In this document: piece after piece, positions 32,702 through 44,259 of the stretch
Layout: every line of letters begins with the position of its first letter
How positions within the stretch are numbered: the stretch's first letter is position 1
Assembly (NCBI GenBank): GCA_964035575.1
Contig: OZ037864.1
Location: 992,001-1,056,000, forward strand
Direction of reading: 5' to 3'
From: Rhynchopus sp. YZ270_cl-10
Lineage: Eukaryota; Euglenozoa; Diplonemea; Diplonemida; Diplonemidae
DNA length: 64,000 bases
Program-made: the position numbers and the translations under genes
The notes under the pieces: model-generated
What the model was told of the DNA's origin: nothing
Databases searched by the model: none
The model's input: only the letters and a program-made list of their open reading frames with translations

Positions 32702-34141
32702 GGAAAAAACCTGTGTCAGTGTGTGCACGATAAACGATAAAAACTTAATTAAGACTGAGAACATTTTTTTAAGGATTTAAAACAACAAAATAGAGAGCAG
32801 TGAAGGTAGAGAGAGAGAGAGAGAGAGAACAACGACTTTAATAAGTTTTAAAAATTACAAGTGGTAGCTGAGTGTGAGTACAGCCCTCTGACCATTCTTG
32901 GGTGTAAATATTTTTTTGTTTTTCTTTTTTTCTTTTCTTTTCTTTTTCTTGTTTTCAGTTTGCTGTTTATTTATTTTTACTTGCTTTTCAAACCAAAAAA
33001 AAAAATACAAAAACACAAAAAAAAAAAAACCAAAAAAACAAAGTAAAAAAAAACTTGACAATAAAATGTGAACGTATGAGTTTTTCAACAAAAAAGATTT
33101 TTTTTTTCAAAGGAAACTCCGGTGCGAATGGGAAAAGGATCGTGGTCAGAGTCAGGGTTACCTGCACTGCTGCCAAGGATGGAGGGGTTGTTATTCCTGA
33201 TTTGACTCATTCAGTGTGCTGGAGTGTATTGATTATCCATTGTGATCACAAAAAAATGTAGACACATGGTGTGTACCTAGTTTTAAATGAAGAAAAAAAA
33301 ACAAAATGAAGAAAAAAGAAACAGGAATGAGACAGCCGGGGGGGATTTTTTCAAAAAAAAAAGAAAAAATGCAGCCAAAAAAAAAAGAAAAAAAAAACCA
33401 ACGAAAAAAAAAAAGAAAAAGGTGGAAAAAATGGGAGGAAGGAGTCCCTCCCTTGCAGCTTGTTTACCCTTGCATATTTTAAATTTTTCTGACAAGAATT
33501 TCTGGATTTCCATTTTTCTTCTAAAGCAATACGACGTCAAAGAAGAGAAAAAAAAACCAAAACAAAACAAAAAACAACTCCCCTTCGGAATAACCCAGAA
33601 TAAAAAAAAAGAAATGGATAATCATTCAAAAGGCTGTTTTGAGTATGATTTTTTCTGGACCAACAAAACACGGAATATTTAGAAAATAAAATGCAACACA
33701 ATAAAAGGGTGGTGTCTGCACTAAAAACAAAGACAAAAAAAAAACTACAAAAAATATTCAATAAAAAAACGGGAAAATTATATAAAAAAACTTCACCCCT
33801 TCTTCATAATCGAGCACTGCATCATTGTACCTACCAAAAAAACGCAGAACGACGCAACTCAAATCAAGGAAAATAACCTTATCTCCGACAACCGTTGTAC
33901 AAAGCCACATGATTCTCTCTTTCCAACCCCTTTTCCATCTGACTATTGAGAGGAAGCTAGAAAGCTGACAATATTTGGAGGGGACATTTTCAATTTTTTT
34001 TTTCCTCCCAATCCAATTCCTCACAAAACCAGGACATAAAGCATATTACCTTTTGTACAGTGGAAACATCCTTTACCATCTTTGGGTGTATTAGCAAACC
34101 TCAGTTGGCAGCAGCAAGCTTTTCAGTATACACTAAAGCTG
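32702..34141. other. A-rich spacer
   Basis: Long A and T runs and a GA microsatellite (32811-32828). Open frames here are lysine-rich artefacts of the A-runs. No gene is supported. Confidence 0.5.
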
Positions 34142-36143
34142 ATGACGTGGACATCGTCATCTCTGCTGGAGGAGCTTCGAGGCATCCAGCGGGGCGATGC
34201 ACAACGAAAGGGCATCGATGCACACCACACCCCCGCCTCGACGGTGATGGCCCTCATCACCAATGTCGGAGAGCTGTCTGATATCTTTCAATGGAAGGAC
34301 GCTGCAGGGGGCCGATCTGTACGTGGATGGAACAGCAGAGACAAACGGCATCTGCAGGAGACTATGGCCGATATGATGCTTTCTTTGATACGCCTTGCTG
34401 ATGTTTGCGAAACAGATTTGGGAACACAAGCGAGAAAACGGGTTAAACAGTCACAACCTCCACCTCCACCTCCACAGTCATATCAGACGTACCAACCGCA
34501 GTCGCAGTCATATCCACAATCGCAATCATATCCACAATCGCAACCGTTGCCTCAGCCGCAACTCACCCCGCCCCCGCAGGATAATGAGCCAAAGCTTCTC
34601 TTCTGTCCAGTATTTCCATCTGATGAGGAAAATGCGTGTCCGCTCCTTCCAGAGCATGCGGCGCGTGTTGACAGCCACTCAGCCCGGCGTGAGAAGAGCC
34701 AGACCCACAGCGAGGCGAAAAAGCCGCACAGCAAGCAGACCCATTCCATGCTGTGTGCAAGCTTCAGTGGCAGCTCCTCGGCAACGCACAGTACTGTGTG
34801 GAGCATTGCGCCGTCGCCGCCGATGTCGCCGATACGCGAGCGTGCAAAGCAGCCCCCTATAGCAGTGCTCCCCCCTGCAGCAAGCCAAGCACAGCCCGCC
34901 CCTGCAGCAGCACAACGTCGCCCCCGTCTCCGCCGCACCCTAACAGTCAGCCTCCCAAAAACAATCTGGGAGCAAGAAAAGGAGATCGAAGTCTACTCCC
35001 CGACCCACTTCAATAAAGACCTCTTCTCGCCGTGCGCTGCCGAAACTGAATTAACCTTTGACGATTCGATGGTACCTAGAGCAGTACGACACAAAGCAGC
35101 CGAGGGTGGTGTCGTCAAACGACGCGACGACATGGAGTCCAGTCGGCACAGCAGCCCTCCACGCAATGCAAGCAGCCCTTCCTCGACAACAAGCATGTCG
35201 CGTTTACCAGGCAGAAAGAACTCTGCGTTTACAAACCGCGTTCCGGAGGAGGAGGAGGCAGAAGCGGAGAAGGATGTGCACAATGAGACGATGCCCGTCG
35301 AGCATGTAGCGCAGGGGAAAACTGCACCGCAGCACAACGGCAAAAGTAGTATGAAAGTGCCGCAGTCGCCTGCGCGCTCAGAGGCCTCAGGGAACAGTGC
35401 GCTTTCGGATTTTAATTGCAACATCATTGCTGGCTTGGAAAGCAATGAATGGACCGAGGTATGGCAAGGGTTTTGTTTCAGAGAATGTGGGGCATAGAAC
35501 TGAGGTGATGGGGAGGGGGGGTGCTAACTGTTGAGGTAAGGCGTAGTGGTCGCTCAGTGTGAAGAGCGTCTTGGGTTCATCTTCGCAACATCCCCTCCAT
35601 TGCGATGCGTTGCGTTTGACCTGGAATGCACCTGAGTGGCTCCGTTTTGGGATTTTTCCCTTGAAAAAAGAAAACACGTTTTTTGGAAAAAAATCCGGGG
35701 GTTTCCGGGATTTAGGAAATAGCCTATGTCATGTTTGCTCACTTATGAACACATTTCAACCAGGCGGAGTTCAACGCGATGCACGTACACTTCTGCATCA
35801 TGCACAAAGGTGAGGTGTCCGACTTAGTTCCAGGAGGGCGTAATATAAAGGTATGTAAAAAAGGAAAACAATGTTTGCAAAAACTTTTTAAAGGGCAGCA
35901 TTTTGAGTACATAACCTAGGTGACTGTCGATAGAACACCAATAAGGACCTGTATCTATACCTTCCGTACTACAAAGACTTCGCCAACATTGAGTACAAAC
36001 CCTGGTTACCCCACTAAGGCGGGTACTCCAGGCGATTGTCAATACAAACAACAAAAACCCCTCATACACAACAGGTGCTGTTCTCTCGTATGCCTGAGTA
36101 TCTGGCGTTGGCAAAGCATAAGTTGCGTTCGTTAGAAGGCTGA
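34142..36143 (+). CDS. dCTP-pyrophosphatase/MazG-like domain with a long disordered tail
   Basis: Exons are 34142-35458, 35764-35850 and 36075-36143 (phase 0 throughout), giving 490 residues. Residues 1 to about 100 resemble all-alpha NTP pyrophosphatases (DCTPP1/MazG-like). The first metal motif reads GELSDIFQW (Glu44, Asp47; normally ExxE) and the second QETMADMML (Glu73, Asp77; ExxD), and W63 followed by SRDKRHLQE matches the linker of DCTPP1. Such enzymes hydrolyse dCTP or modified dNTPs to monophosphates. The rest is a low-complexity tail: Pro/Gln/Tyr/Ser repeats at about 105-140, then Ser/Pro/basic stretches, which is unusual because DCTPP1 proteins are about 170 residues. The two short last exons add a hydrophobic end. 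The first ATG in the frame is used; the frame stays open about 60 nt upstream, so an extra exon is possible. Confidence 0.75.
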
Positions 36144-36234
36144 TGTGGAGTGTTGCAGGTTGGGTGCCCTTTTCCCCTAAAAAAAAGAAGCTCGTATTTG
36201 GGAGAAATTTGTAAAATCCAACATACGATATACA

Positions 36235-36340
36235 ATGGGTGTAGGACTGCATGGTTGGGCTCCACCCGGTACACCCCCCCGCTCATGTACCAAGGTACAC
36301 ACTGTCACGAGCGGGCTGTTGTATTTCAAGTCAAGTATCC
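36235..36340. repeat. Dispersed repeat B, copy 3
   Basis: GTAGGACTGCATGGTTGGGC, CCACCCGGTACA, then GTACCAAGGTACACACTGTC and GTATTTCAAGTC. More diverged than the copies at 30766 and 43255. Confidence 0.75.
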
Positions 36341-36497
36341 TTTAAATGACTCATCACTGTGCTGATACAACCCAACTTTTCTCGGGTTTCCCCCCTCCGC
36401 GCCCTTTATAAAAGATATGATGTGTAGCGTTCTCTGTACGCTACAGAAACACACACATTGTGTCTTACGTTGTGTTTTGTAAGCTTTTTTTTATACC

Positions 36498-36539
36498 AAG
36501 GTGACTACGCGCAGAGAGGCTTAGGTTCATCTTATAAAC
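36498..36539. repeat. Dispersed repeat A (one of about ten clear copies)
   Basis: AAGGTGACTACGCGCAGAGA followed by GGCTTAGGTTCATCTTATAA. Other good copies are at 37733-37773, 43851-43891, 45551-45590, 46392-46430, 53435-53475 and 63543-63584 (inside an Hsp70 intron), with weaker ones at 13091, 26389, 54608 and 58855. Most are followed by a T-rich stretch. Confidence 0.85.
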
Positions 36540-37087
36540 CGTTTGTTTTGTTTTGTTTTGTTTGTTTTTATAACGTATTGTTCTCACTCACACCCAAGGG
36601 AGACAAATTAACTCGTGTTTAAGGAGGATAGCAGCCCTCTGCCTGACAGAGCCTGTTCCGCACAATTTTCAGACTTTTCTCGGATTTTCCCAAGCGGTAT
36701 CAATTTTTGCATGCTAATCCCAACCCCAGGTTTCCCCTGTGCTTTGCGTATATTCGTTAAGGTGACTCGGCACTGCGAGGCTAAGGACTATATTACACGC
36801 AATTGTGAGCGTTTCGGTGAAATCCTTATTCACCCTTTTTCAAAAAAAAATAAACAAAAACATTCTTTCCACTTTTACGCGGGTACTAGCAAAATACCCA
36901 GAGGGAGAACGAAAACGAATCTCATTTGACACTTTCCTCCATGCCAGCTTTCCCCCTTCCCTCTCGACCCCCTTTTATCCACGCTGTGCTGTATGCTCCA
37001 TGTTGTTTTCCACTGTTCCCTCCCCTTTGTTGTCCTTGTTATTGAGCAAGACCTCGTACACCTTGTTCATGTCCTAACAAATCTTGG

Positions 37088-37559
37088 TCACAAAGATTTG
37101 TCAGCAGTCCAAGCTTCAGGGTTGTCGTTGCGCATTTTTGTCGTGAGCTTACCTCTGAGACCAATGTTGTAAAACATGGTGCCGCTATTGCCGTTGGCGC
37201 GCATGCTGTACGCGTTTGTCGGAAAACCCTTTGCATCTTTTTCCGATTGTTTGATTTTTCCAATCCATTGCTTCGAAAACACAGTTGCTATAGCCTTCGA
37301 CAAGACCCCTCCGTCGTTCTTGGCCTTGTCTTGTTGAGAGGGTGATTCAGCAGATGTAGATGTAGACGAAGATTGGGATGCAGATACAGTGAGGGAGTCG
37401 TACAGGGCAGTCAGAGGTCTGTTCAACAACTTCTTCGGTGATCTGAAGAAACAAAATAGCGTGACAAAGGCCACCTACTGAGACTTCGCCCTTCTGCACC
37501 TCCTCCTCCTCCTCCTCCTCTATGTAGCCCTCAACTAACCCTCTGGTGTTCACCGACAT
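37088..37559 (-). CDS. Probable minus-strand gene, structure unresolved
   Basis: A minus-strand open frame (37442 down to the stop at 37088-37090, about 117 residues) reads as plausible protein: a Lys-rich start, a Ser/Thr-rich stretch (SASQSSSTSTSAES), then VLSKAIATVFSKQWIGKIK and NGNSGTMFYNIGLRGKL. It lacks an ATG. Just upstream, an ATG-started segment (37559-37479: MSVNTRGLVEGYI, a Glu run, VQKGEVS) is followed by an intron-like 36 bases (GTAGGT...TTCTTCAG, 37478-37443). Joining them gives phase 0, which reads into a different frame and stops soon after. Either another first exon or splice site is used, or one frame is misread. No family recognised. It is divergent from the metacaspase-like gene about 340 bp away. 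Confidence 0.45.
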
Positions 37560-37902
37560 GAGAGGTGTTGTTATAAGTGGGAGGCTTCAACAATGAATAA
37601 CTACTCTTATCGGAGGAAGTCGGATTGTTACTTCATTTTGTTATGTAATTACGAACTCCGGCTGGGGAAATGACATCATCCCTGACAACAACCTTGTGGA
37701 AGCCAGCGCAGCTGTGCGATACCGAATATGATAAGGTGACGAAGCACGAGAGTCTTAGGTTCATCTTATAAACTTTTCTTTGTTTTCCCTTATCACTCCA
37801 CCATTTTTTTTTTTGTTGTAATGACACCAATTCTCAGAATACACAACCCAAAAAAAGCACCATGTAAATAAAACCTTCCGCTTTTTTACCATATAACACA
37901 CT

Positions 37903-40773
37903 ATGTCTGATGATGGCCTCCCCTCGGAGAGGGAGGTGGGGTTTGACATGACAACGATGGACACTGCCGATCCGAGCACCATGCAATATGACGATGTTGA
38001 ATCGCCTCCGTCGGAGTTTTTGAATCAGGGCTTTGGGGGAACGATGCACACTGTTACCACTGATGTGAACGACGAAGCGGAACAGAACGGAAAAGATCTT
38101 TTAAAGGCGATTCGGGGCAGAGCACTTCTTATTGGAGTCAACTACGTTGATCAGGAAGGCTTTGAACAAAGCGACTGCGTCTCCTCCACACAAGACGTAC
38201 AACGGGCACTTCGAGAAGAAGGCTTCCGCGGCGACGTCCGCACCCTTCTCGACAACGGCGCAGTCGCTGCCATGCCCTTTCGAGACTCAGTTCTCCGCTC
38301 TGTAGACTGGCTGTTACAGATGCCCGCGGACACCTCCGGACCAAAAACGCTTCTCCTCCTCTTCTCTGGCGTCATCATCACCCAACGCACCAATACCACC
38401 ACCCGAAAATGCCTTCTCCCTGCCGACCACCAAACCGCTCCTCCCATTGAATTAGACGCTTTAATATATGACCTCCGTTCACGCCTTCCATTTGGCTGGG
38501 AGGCAGTGGTTGTACTAGACCCCCACCGGGCACGCGACACCATCGAAGCAACAGGGGGTGACAACACCTCGCCTCATCGTGTCCGATTTACTGGAAATTC
38601 GGAGGAAATCGATACTACCGCGCCCCACGGAGGGTGTACCCTCCGTTTGCAGGATCTCCCCACCGTTCTTCACAGTGAGTTTACCGTTTCGACTGAAGGG
38701 ACTGAAGAGGAGGCACGGCCACGCCATATCCAAACCTCCAATGGTTTAACCATTCCAGCTCCGGAAGGTGGTGGGAATAGAGTGACTGTTATTACCGCAC
38801 GACCAATCCAAGAAACTGAAGATGAAAATGGTCCGGCATCTTTTGGTGTAGGGCATGCCTTTGCGGCAGCATTGCGAGAATTTGCAGGTGGCGATGGTGG
38901 GGCAGGTGGCGGTGGTGGTGGTGCAGAAGCACCAAAGAAGATATCCGACGCAGTGCTTGCAGAGTACTATAAGAAGGTGGAGACTAGGTTTGGGAACAAC
39001 CTGCTTGCGCCCTTCATCGAAGCTGATTACCAATTAAAGGACTTCGCAACGTGGTGCAGCAAAAGCCTGCAGGATATAACCATAGAGCTCCAGTCTGCAA
39101 ACATCCCCCCGATACGGGCTGCCCCGTTGCAGACTATATCTCAAGAGTTCTTCGCGACCCGACCCGAAGCGATGTCTGCACATAACACCGCAACACCGTT
39201 CCCCCAAGAGGAAGGTGTCATTCCCGAAGATGAGATTGGGAGGCTCCCAGAAGTTCCTACCTTGAGAGAGTTTCTTCATTTTATGAGAAAACACCTTCAG
39301 TCGGAATGTCCATGTGATGTGGTCGCGTTGTCGACGGAATTTACTATGGCTGGGTCTTTGGATGTACCGTGGATGCGGACAGAGGGGAAGACGCATAGTG
39401 CTGCGAATGCGGCATTGAGTTTGACGAATGATGCGTTTGGCCAAAGAGCGATTCCGCTTCCGCAAAGCCCGACACAACATCAGCCCCTTCCAGTGGACTA
39501 CAACAATGAGCAGCGTATCTTCAACGATCTAAGAGAGATCGGTGTCGTCTCTGCAGGCCCAACCCACACCCCCCCAGAGCAGCAATCCTACGTCCCACCC
39601 ACCCCAGCAAGCGTGCCCTCCACACCCCTTCCGTCTGCCCTAAAGAAGCCTGCAACCCCTACCTACCTTCCCGAGAAAAAGGATAAGAATGTGGACATCC
39701 GACTTCTCGTCAACACCAGTCCACAAAGGGGGTTGTCTCCACCAAGGGAGACGTCACACCCTTCGGCGGTACCGAACTTTTCTTCTACGGGTGGTGTTGA
39801 TGGTTTGATGAGGAAGCTGGATAGTGCTATCAATATGCTTGATGGTGGGGGTGGGGGAGGAGGAGGAGGGGGAGGGGGTGTTGGCAGCAGCACACCACGT
39901 GTAGGGGGTGAGGAGGACCTCATTCTGACACCAGGGTTCATCCCGTCAGGTGGCGACGTGCTTGCTTCCCCTAGGTATATGACGCTTGCAGAGGCCAAGC
40001 AGTTGTGCAGACAGCACCCCGAATGTGCAGGGTTTTCCTTTGAAAGTCGCAGTGTAAAGGATGTGGGCAGTCGGCAGGTCCTGCTTGGGGACACGGATAG
40101 CACGCGGCACTACTTTTACTTCAAGAATAAAACCGAAGTGCACGATGGGCTGCCATGGATGTCGTACGTCAAATCGTCGGTTGGGTTGGTGAAGAATCGT
40201 GCGAGCGCGGCTGGGGCGGGTGGCAGTGGACAGCCTGCACCCTTGCATTTACGCAAGAGGCTTGCGCGATACTACGAGCAATACAACAAATCGAAGCTTC
40301 CGTCTGTAACACAGACGTTAAAAGCATATGACGGGACTGAGGTATGGTCTTTTAGAAATAAATCGAAGCGAGAATGTCTAGTTCACACCTTTTTTTCATC
40401 TTTCTGTTCCGGCTTTGAGCGCAAACAAAGACCCGATCTTTTATATATATTTTTTTGAAACAACAGTGTTACAACACAAACACAACCCCATCAGGACATT
40501 CTCTTTGACCAACTGGTCTCACACTACGGGCCTGAGCCTCTGCAGGTAGATGCGCCGTTGGTTCCTGGATGGACTCAGGTATGGGGTCGGTTATGTTTGT
40601 CGTCAAAAAGGAGTCATTACAAAAAAACGTACGGCATCACAATAGCAAAAAAACGACACATTTTTTCAACACTTTTCAACCTCCTTTTTTAACAGGTGCA
40701 ATCCCCCAACGGAGATATCTTTTACAAACACGTAGATGGAAGGAAACAGTGGAGTGCGCCAGTACTCAGTTGA
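37903..40773 (+). CDS. Metacaspase-like pseudoenzyme with a C-terminal WW domain
   Basis: Exons are 37903-40341, 40495-40578 and 40696-40773 (phase 0), giving 866 residues. Residues about 70-210 have the caspase/metacaspase p20 fold pattern: RALLIGVNY, then a DVQRALREEGF helix, then KTLLLLFSG and AVVVLD. The catalytic residues are missing: the His after FSG is Val157 (FSGVII instead of FSGHG), and the segment after Asp206 reads PHR where DCC/DCH with the Cys is expected. Two poly-Gly runs (near 331-340 and 648-659) and Pro-rich linkers follow. Residues about 692-758 (AEAKQLCRQHPECAGFSFES...) resemble a PAN/apple-like lectin module. Residues about 832-864 form a WW domain, Trp839 to Trp860, split by intron 2. 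Likely a scaffold or regulator rather than a protease. Confidence 0.82.
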
Positions 40774-41458
40774 TGTTAGATTGAGGGTGTTAGGGGTGGG
40801 GCAGTGAGGGTGCGGGAAATGGAGGGAAAAACGTACATTTTTGTCTTTGTATTTCAAGTCAACTTTTTTTTTTCTTTTGCAGCATACCTAGTTCGCGAAC
40901 GCAACGAGGGGGGCGTCTTTCCCCAAAACCCTCTTTGCGAAGTGGATAGGACGAGCCCACGACTTAGTGTGTTGCTCCCGCACACAGCGCCGGAGATCCT
41001 CCCCAAAAAGCCCCACCCTTCTGTGATCTGCACTTCACTGTGTTTCCTCCCCCCGCCCGCCCGACACCCCCACCCCCTTTTGTTTGTACCCCCTTTTGAC
41101 CCCTTCAAATGTACTGCAAAAAATGACACCCTTTTCCCCCTTTTTTAGCCTCCACTCCATTGGCGCTTCATTGATTCGCTAGAATCGGAGGCCGATATTC
41201 ACACGACCTTGCTTTACTGTACACATGCTCGAGAGGCAGGTATCTCATGCCTGAACCTGCAATACAAACAAATGGGGTGACGACATCATCCCGAATAACC
41301 GTCTTTGTGACGAAGAGACAATCTTGCAGGAGGAACCCAGCGTATTCCAGCGCGATAACGATAGGTGGTAAAGATGTGTGTGCACGAGAGGTGTATCTGT
41401 CTTACAAACTTTCTTTTTTTTTACCTTTTATTTTCTTGTACAGACGAATCTAATTACA
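40774..41458. other. Spacer before the desaturase gene
   Basis: Contains TTTGTATTTCAAGTCAACTT (repeat B tail) at 40848 and a GTGTGCACGAGAGGTGTATC fragment at 41375-41395. A TTCTTGTACAG acceptor-like sequence just before the desaturase ATG hints at a 5'-UTR intron. Confidence 0.45.
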
Positions 41459-42778
41459 ATGTGTAAACAAACGATGGAGCCCGAGGTGAAGGACTTCGAG
41501 ATGAAGGCCAAGCGTGAGGAGATGGACAAGCCGAACCACCCCGAGCTGAATGCCACTGAGCGCACCTCCTGGGTGGTGGGGTGCCTGATGCTTGTTGTCC
41601 TGCTTCCCATCACTGCGACCACTGTTGCCACCACCGTGCTCTGGGACGCCATCGACCGTGGATTCATGGGAAAGCCACAGGACGGTGTTATTATGTCGCT
41701 TGCCCGTTTGATCAACAAGAAGACGGAACGCCTCTGGGTCAACCTCGTCAAAAAGGAGGAGGACTGCTTCATGGTGAACGTCGTGATCTGGCTGGGCATC
41801 TGCATCCCGTCCCTCTTCATGTACTGCTTCTACGACACGCTCACGAACGGCTTCAACCCACTCCTCTGCTACGCCTTCCACGTCATCCGTCTGGGGCCGT
41901 ACTTCATGTCTTTCGCCTACTGCTACGTCGGCTGCCACAAGGAGTGCCACAACAACCTTGGAGTGTTCAAGGGATGGGCAAACGACTTCGGACTTAAGTT
42001 TGTGTTCAACTGGTGGATCGGTCTGTTCTACGGAGTGATGCCGTCGTCCTTCTTCTACGGGCATGCGATCAACCACCACAAATACAACAACGGCCCTGGA
42101 GACATCCTCTCCACCGCAGACAAGCCGCGTGACTCCTTCAGAAACTTCGTTTCGTTCCTCCCGAGGCAGCTGTGGTACGCGATCAACATTACCACCACCG
42201 TGCAGTTCATCCGCGACGGTGAGTACGCGACTGCCGTGAACATGCAGGTAGGCACTGTCTTCTTCATGATGTGGGTTGCTCTGTTCGCTTCGTACGCGCC
42301 TGTGTTCGCTGTGTGGTACATCATCATGCCTATTGGAGAGAACGTGCTTCTGCTTGCTTGCATCCAGTGGTGCTGGCACGCATTCCTCAACCACAAGGAC
42401 CCTGAGGATGAGTACGTCGGCAGTCTGACGCTTCTCAACGGCGCCATCAACGTGCAGGGTGAGGACTACCACGTTGTCCACCATGTGTACCCTGGCATCC
42501 ACTGGTCCAAGCACCAGGAGTACCTTGACAGAGACCTGAAGGAGGGCAAGTACAGTGCAGGCCCTGCCACGATGTTCACAGGAACACACACCTTCGAGAT
42601 GTTCTTCCTCATCATCCTCAAGGAATACGGACAGATGGCCGACAGGATGGTCGACCCGAGAGATGAGTGGACGAGGGAGGACAAGATCAACGCCATCAAG
42701 GTCCGCTTGAGGACCTGCTGGTGGGGAAGGAGAAGGAACCTGAGCATCGAGCTGAAGGGCAAGGAGGTCAGAAAGTAA
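41459..42778 (+). CDS. Membrane fatty-acid desaturase-family protein
   Basis: Single-exon coding region of 439 residues from ATG 41459 (a second ATG is at 41474). It belongs to the membrane di-iron desaturase/hydroxylase superfamily, with three histidine boxes: HKECH (160-164), HAINHH (202-207) and HVVHH (338-342). Several hydrophobic segments surround them (about 38-62, 107-126, 136-157, 183-200, 264-305), consistent with an ER membrane enzyme with cytosolic boxes. The N-terminus is charged and has no cytochrome-b5 domain (no HPGG). A Lys/Arg-rich tail (RRRNLS...KEVRK) ends the protein, and the terminal KEVRK could act as a dibasic ER-retention signal. Substrate and regiospecificity cannot be read from the sequence. 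It would need oxygen and an electron donor, a notable point if the organism is microaerophilic. Confidence 0.88.
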   Translation: MCKQTMEPEVKDFEMKAKREEMDKPNHPELNATERTSWVVGCLMLVVLLPITATTVATTVLWDAIDRGFMGKPQDGVIMSLARLINKKTERLWVNLVKKEEDCFMVNVVIWLGICIPSLFMYCFYDTLTNGFNPLLCYAFHVIRLGPYFMSFAYCYVGCHKECHNNLGVFKGWANDFGLKFVFNWWIGLFYGVMPSSFFYGHAINHHKYNNGPGDILSTADKPRDSFRNFVSFLPRQLWYAINITTTVQFIRDGEYATAVNMQVGTVFFMMWVALFASYAPVFAVWYIIMPIGENVLLLACIQWCWHAFLNHKDPEDEYVGSLTLLNGAINVQGEDYHVVHHVYPGIHWSKHQEYLDRDLKEGKYSAGPATMFTGTHTFEMFFLIILKEYGQMADRMVDPRDEWTREDKINAIKVRLRTCWWGRRRNLSIELKGKEVRK

Positions 42779-43254
42779 AAATCTTGTTTTTCTTCTTCTC
42801 TAAAACTATGCTATCTTTTTATCGTTTCCCTCCCGCACCCCCCTGTCTCTGCACCGTTAAGGTGTTTTTATAGACACCCTCTTTTTCTTGGTGACGAAAC
42901 CCAGAGACGCTTAGGATCGTACCAACCCTGAAAGAACCCCTATGAAATAATGAAGGCACTGTCCTTGTCCTCCCCCGCCTATCCATCAGGTTCTTTCTCT
43001 CTCTCAAAATTTATTTGCCCCTTTTTAAGTCGGAACCATATCATATGGTGTTTCGGTCGGTCGGGCTTCAAGCTATATGACCGAAACGCTTTTTTTTTTG
43101 TTGTTTTTGTTGTTCTCACTATCAGAAAAGGAAAGTGAATGTATGTTTTGGGGTATTTTCTTTTTCAAATCAGCTGCCATTGTTGCATTGTCTCTTCACA
43201 AGGAATAATGTAACATTTTTTTCTTCTCTGGATCCAGTATCTTTCAGTATTTTT

Positions 43255-43369
43255 ATCAGATGTAAGCCACGAAATGGATGTAGGACTGCATGGTTGGGGT
43301 GTCCACCCCGGTACAGCCGGTCATACCAAGGTACACTGTCATGAGAGGGCTTTGTATTTCAACTCTACT
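43255..43369. repeat. Dispersed repeat B, copy 2
   Basis: Near-identical to 30766-30881, including GTAGGACTGCATGGTTGGGG, the CCACCCCGGTACAG segment and GGTACACTGTCATGAGAGGG. Confidence 0.85.
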
Positions 43370-44259
43370 TTTATTTTCAAGGCGTCCGCGCTTTTCAAAC
43401 TCTTTTCTATTTTATTTTTTTTTGAGATGAATAAAAACGAAAAACCCCTAGAGGTCTGCAAAAGGTCCCCTCCTTTCTCGACCCATTTTTTTTACCCCCC
43501 AGAGGGAAAGCAATATGTTTCGCCCAAGCAAACGCTTGTTTTCTATCTCTTTTTACCCCACTCGGGTTCTTCTGAGAATCTTATTACAGAAAGCAAACAC
43601 TAGTACCAACTATTCTTTAAAAAAAACAAAGATGATCTTACCACGCAACTTACTAGGTCAGTGCAGACTATCTGAATGGCGGTTACACTGCAGCAGATTT
43701 TACAAAGAGACAGTGGAGCTTGCACAGGTGGCAACTACACTATTTTAACAATTTTTCAAAAAAAAAAAAAGAAGGGGTAAAAAAAAGTTACCTGAGTTCA
43801 CCCCAACCCGTCCTATGTGGGGGTACTTACAATGAACCCCCTTTTTTTTGAAGGTGACTAAGCACAGAGAGGCTTAGGGTCATCTTATAAGCTTTTCTCT
43901 TTGTTTCCTTCGGTACACTTAGTGCACCATATTATACCTTCTGTTCAGAATAGAAGGTATACGAAATAACTTTATTCGAATGAGAACCTGCCAGGTAATG
44001 TGTATGTTGTGCCCGATTTTGCATCGGGTCCCATTCGCTCCCCTTCCAATGCCTTCTTTAAGGAGGTCCCACCTCCAACAGACACCCCAGGTCCCGGTAA
44101 ATATCCCCATCATTTTTAGCTGACTAGGCCCAAAAAAGAGGCTTAGAATCATCTGAAAAAACCCCCCCCTTTTTTTTTGTGTGCAAATCGAATGTGGCTT
44201 CTTATTTTTATTGTTCCCAAAAAACACAAAATAGATACGAAAAAAGGGGAATGTCGTTC

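Larger units (their letters stand above)
36144..37087. other. Spacer with dispersed repeats
   Basis: Contains repeat B copy 3 (36235-36340), repeat A (36498-36539), and a weak repeat-A fragment at 36758-36785. No gene is supported. Confidence 0.5.

Noticed and set aside
33283-33682. Lys/Phe-rich open frames on both strands
   Set aside because: Artefacts of long A and T runs.
41450-42589. 379-residue minus-strand open frame over the desaturase
   Set aside because: It is the complement of a high-GC, codon-biased gene; Val/His/Glu-rich with no domain.
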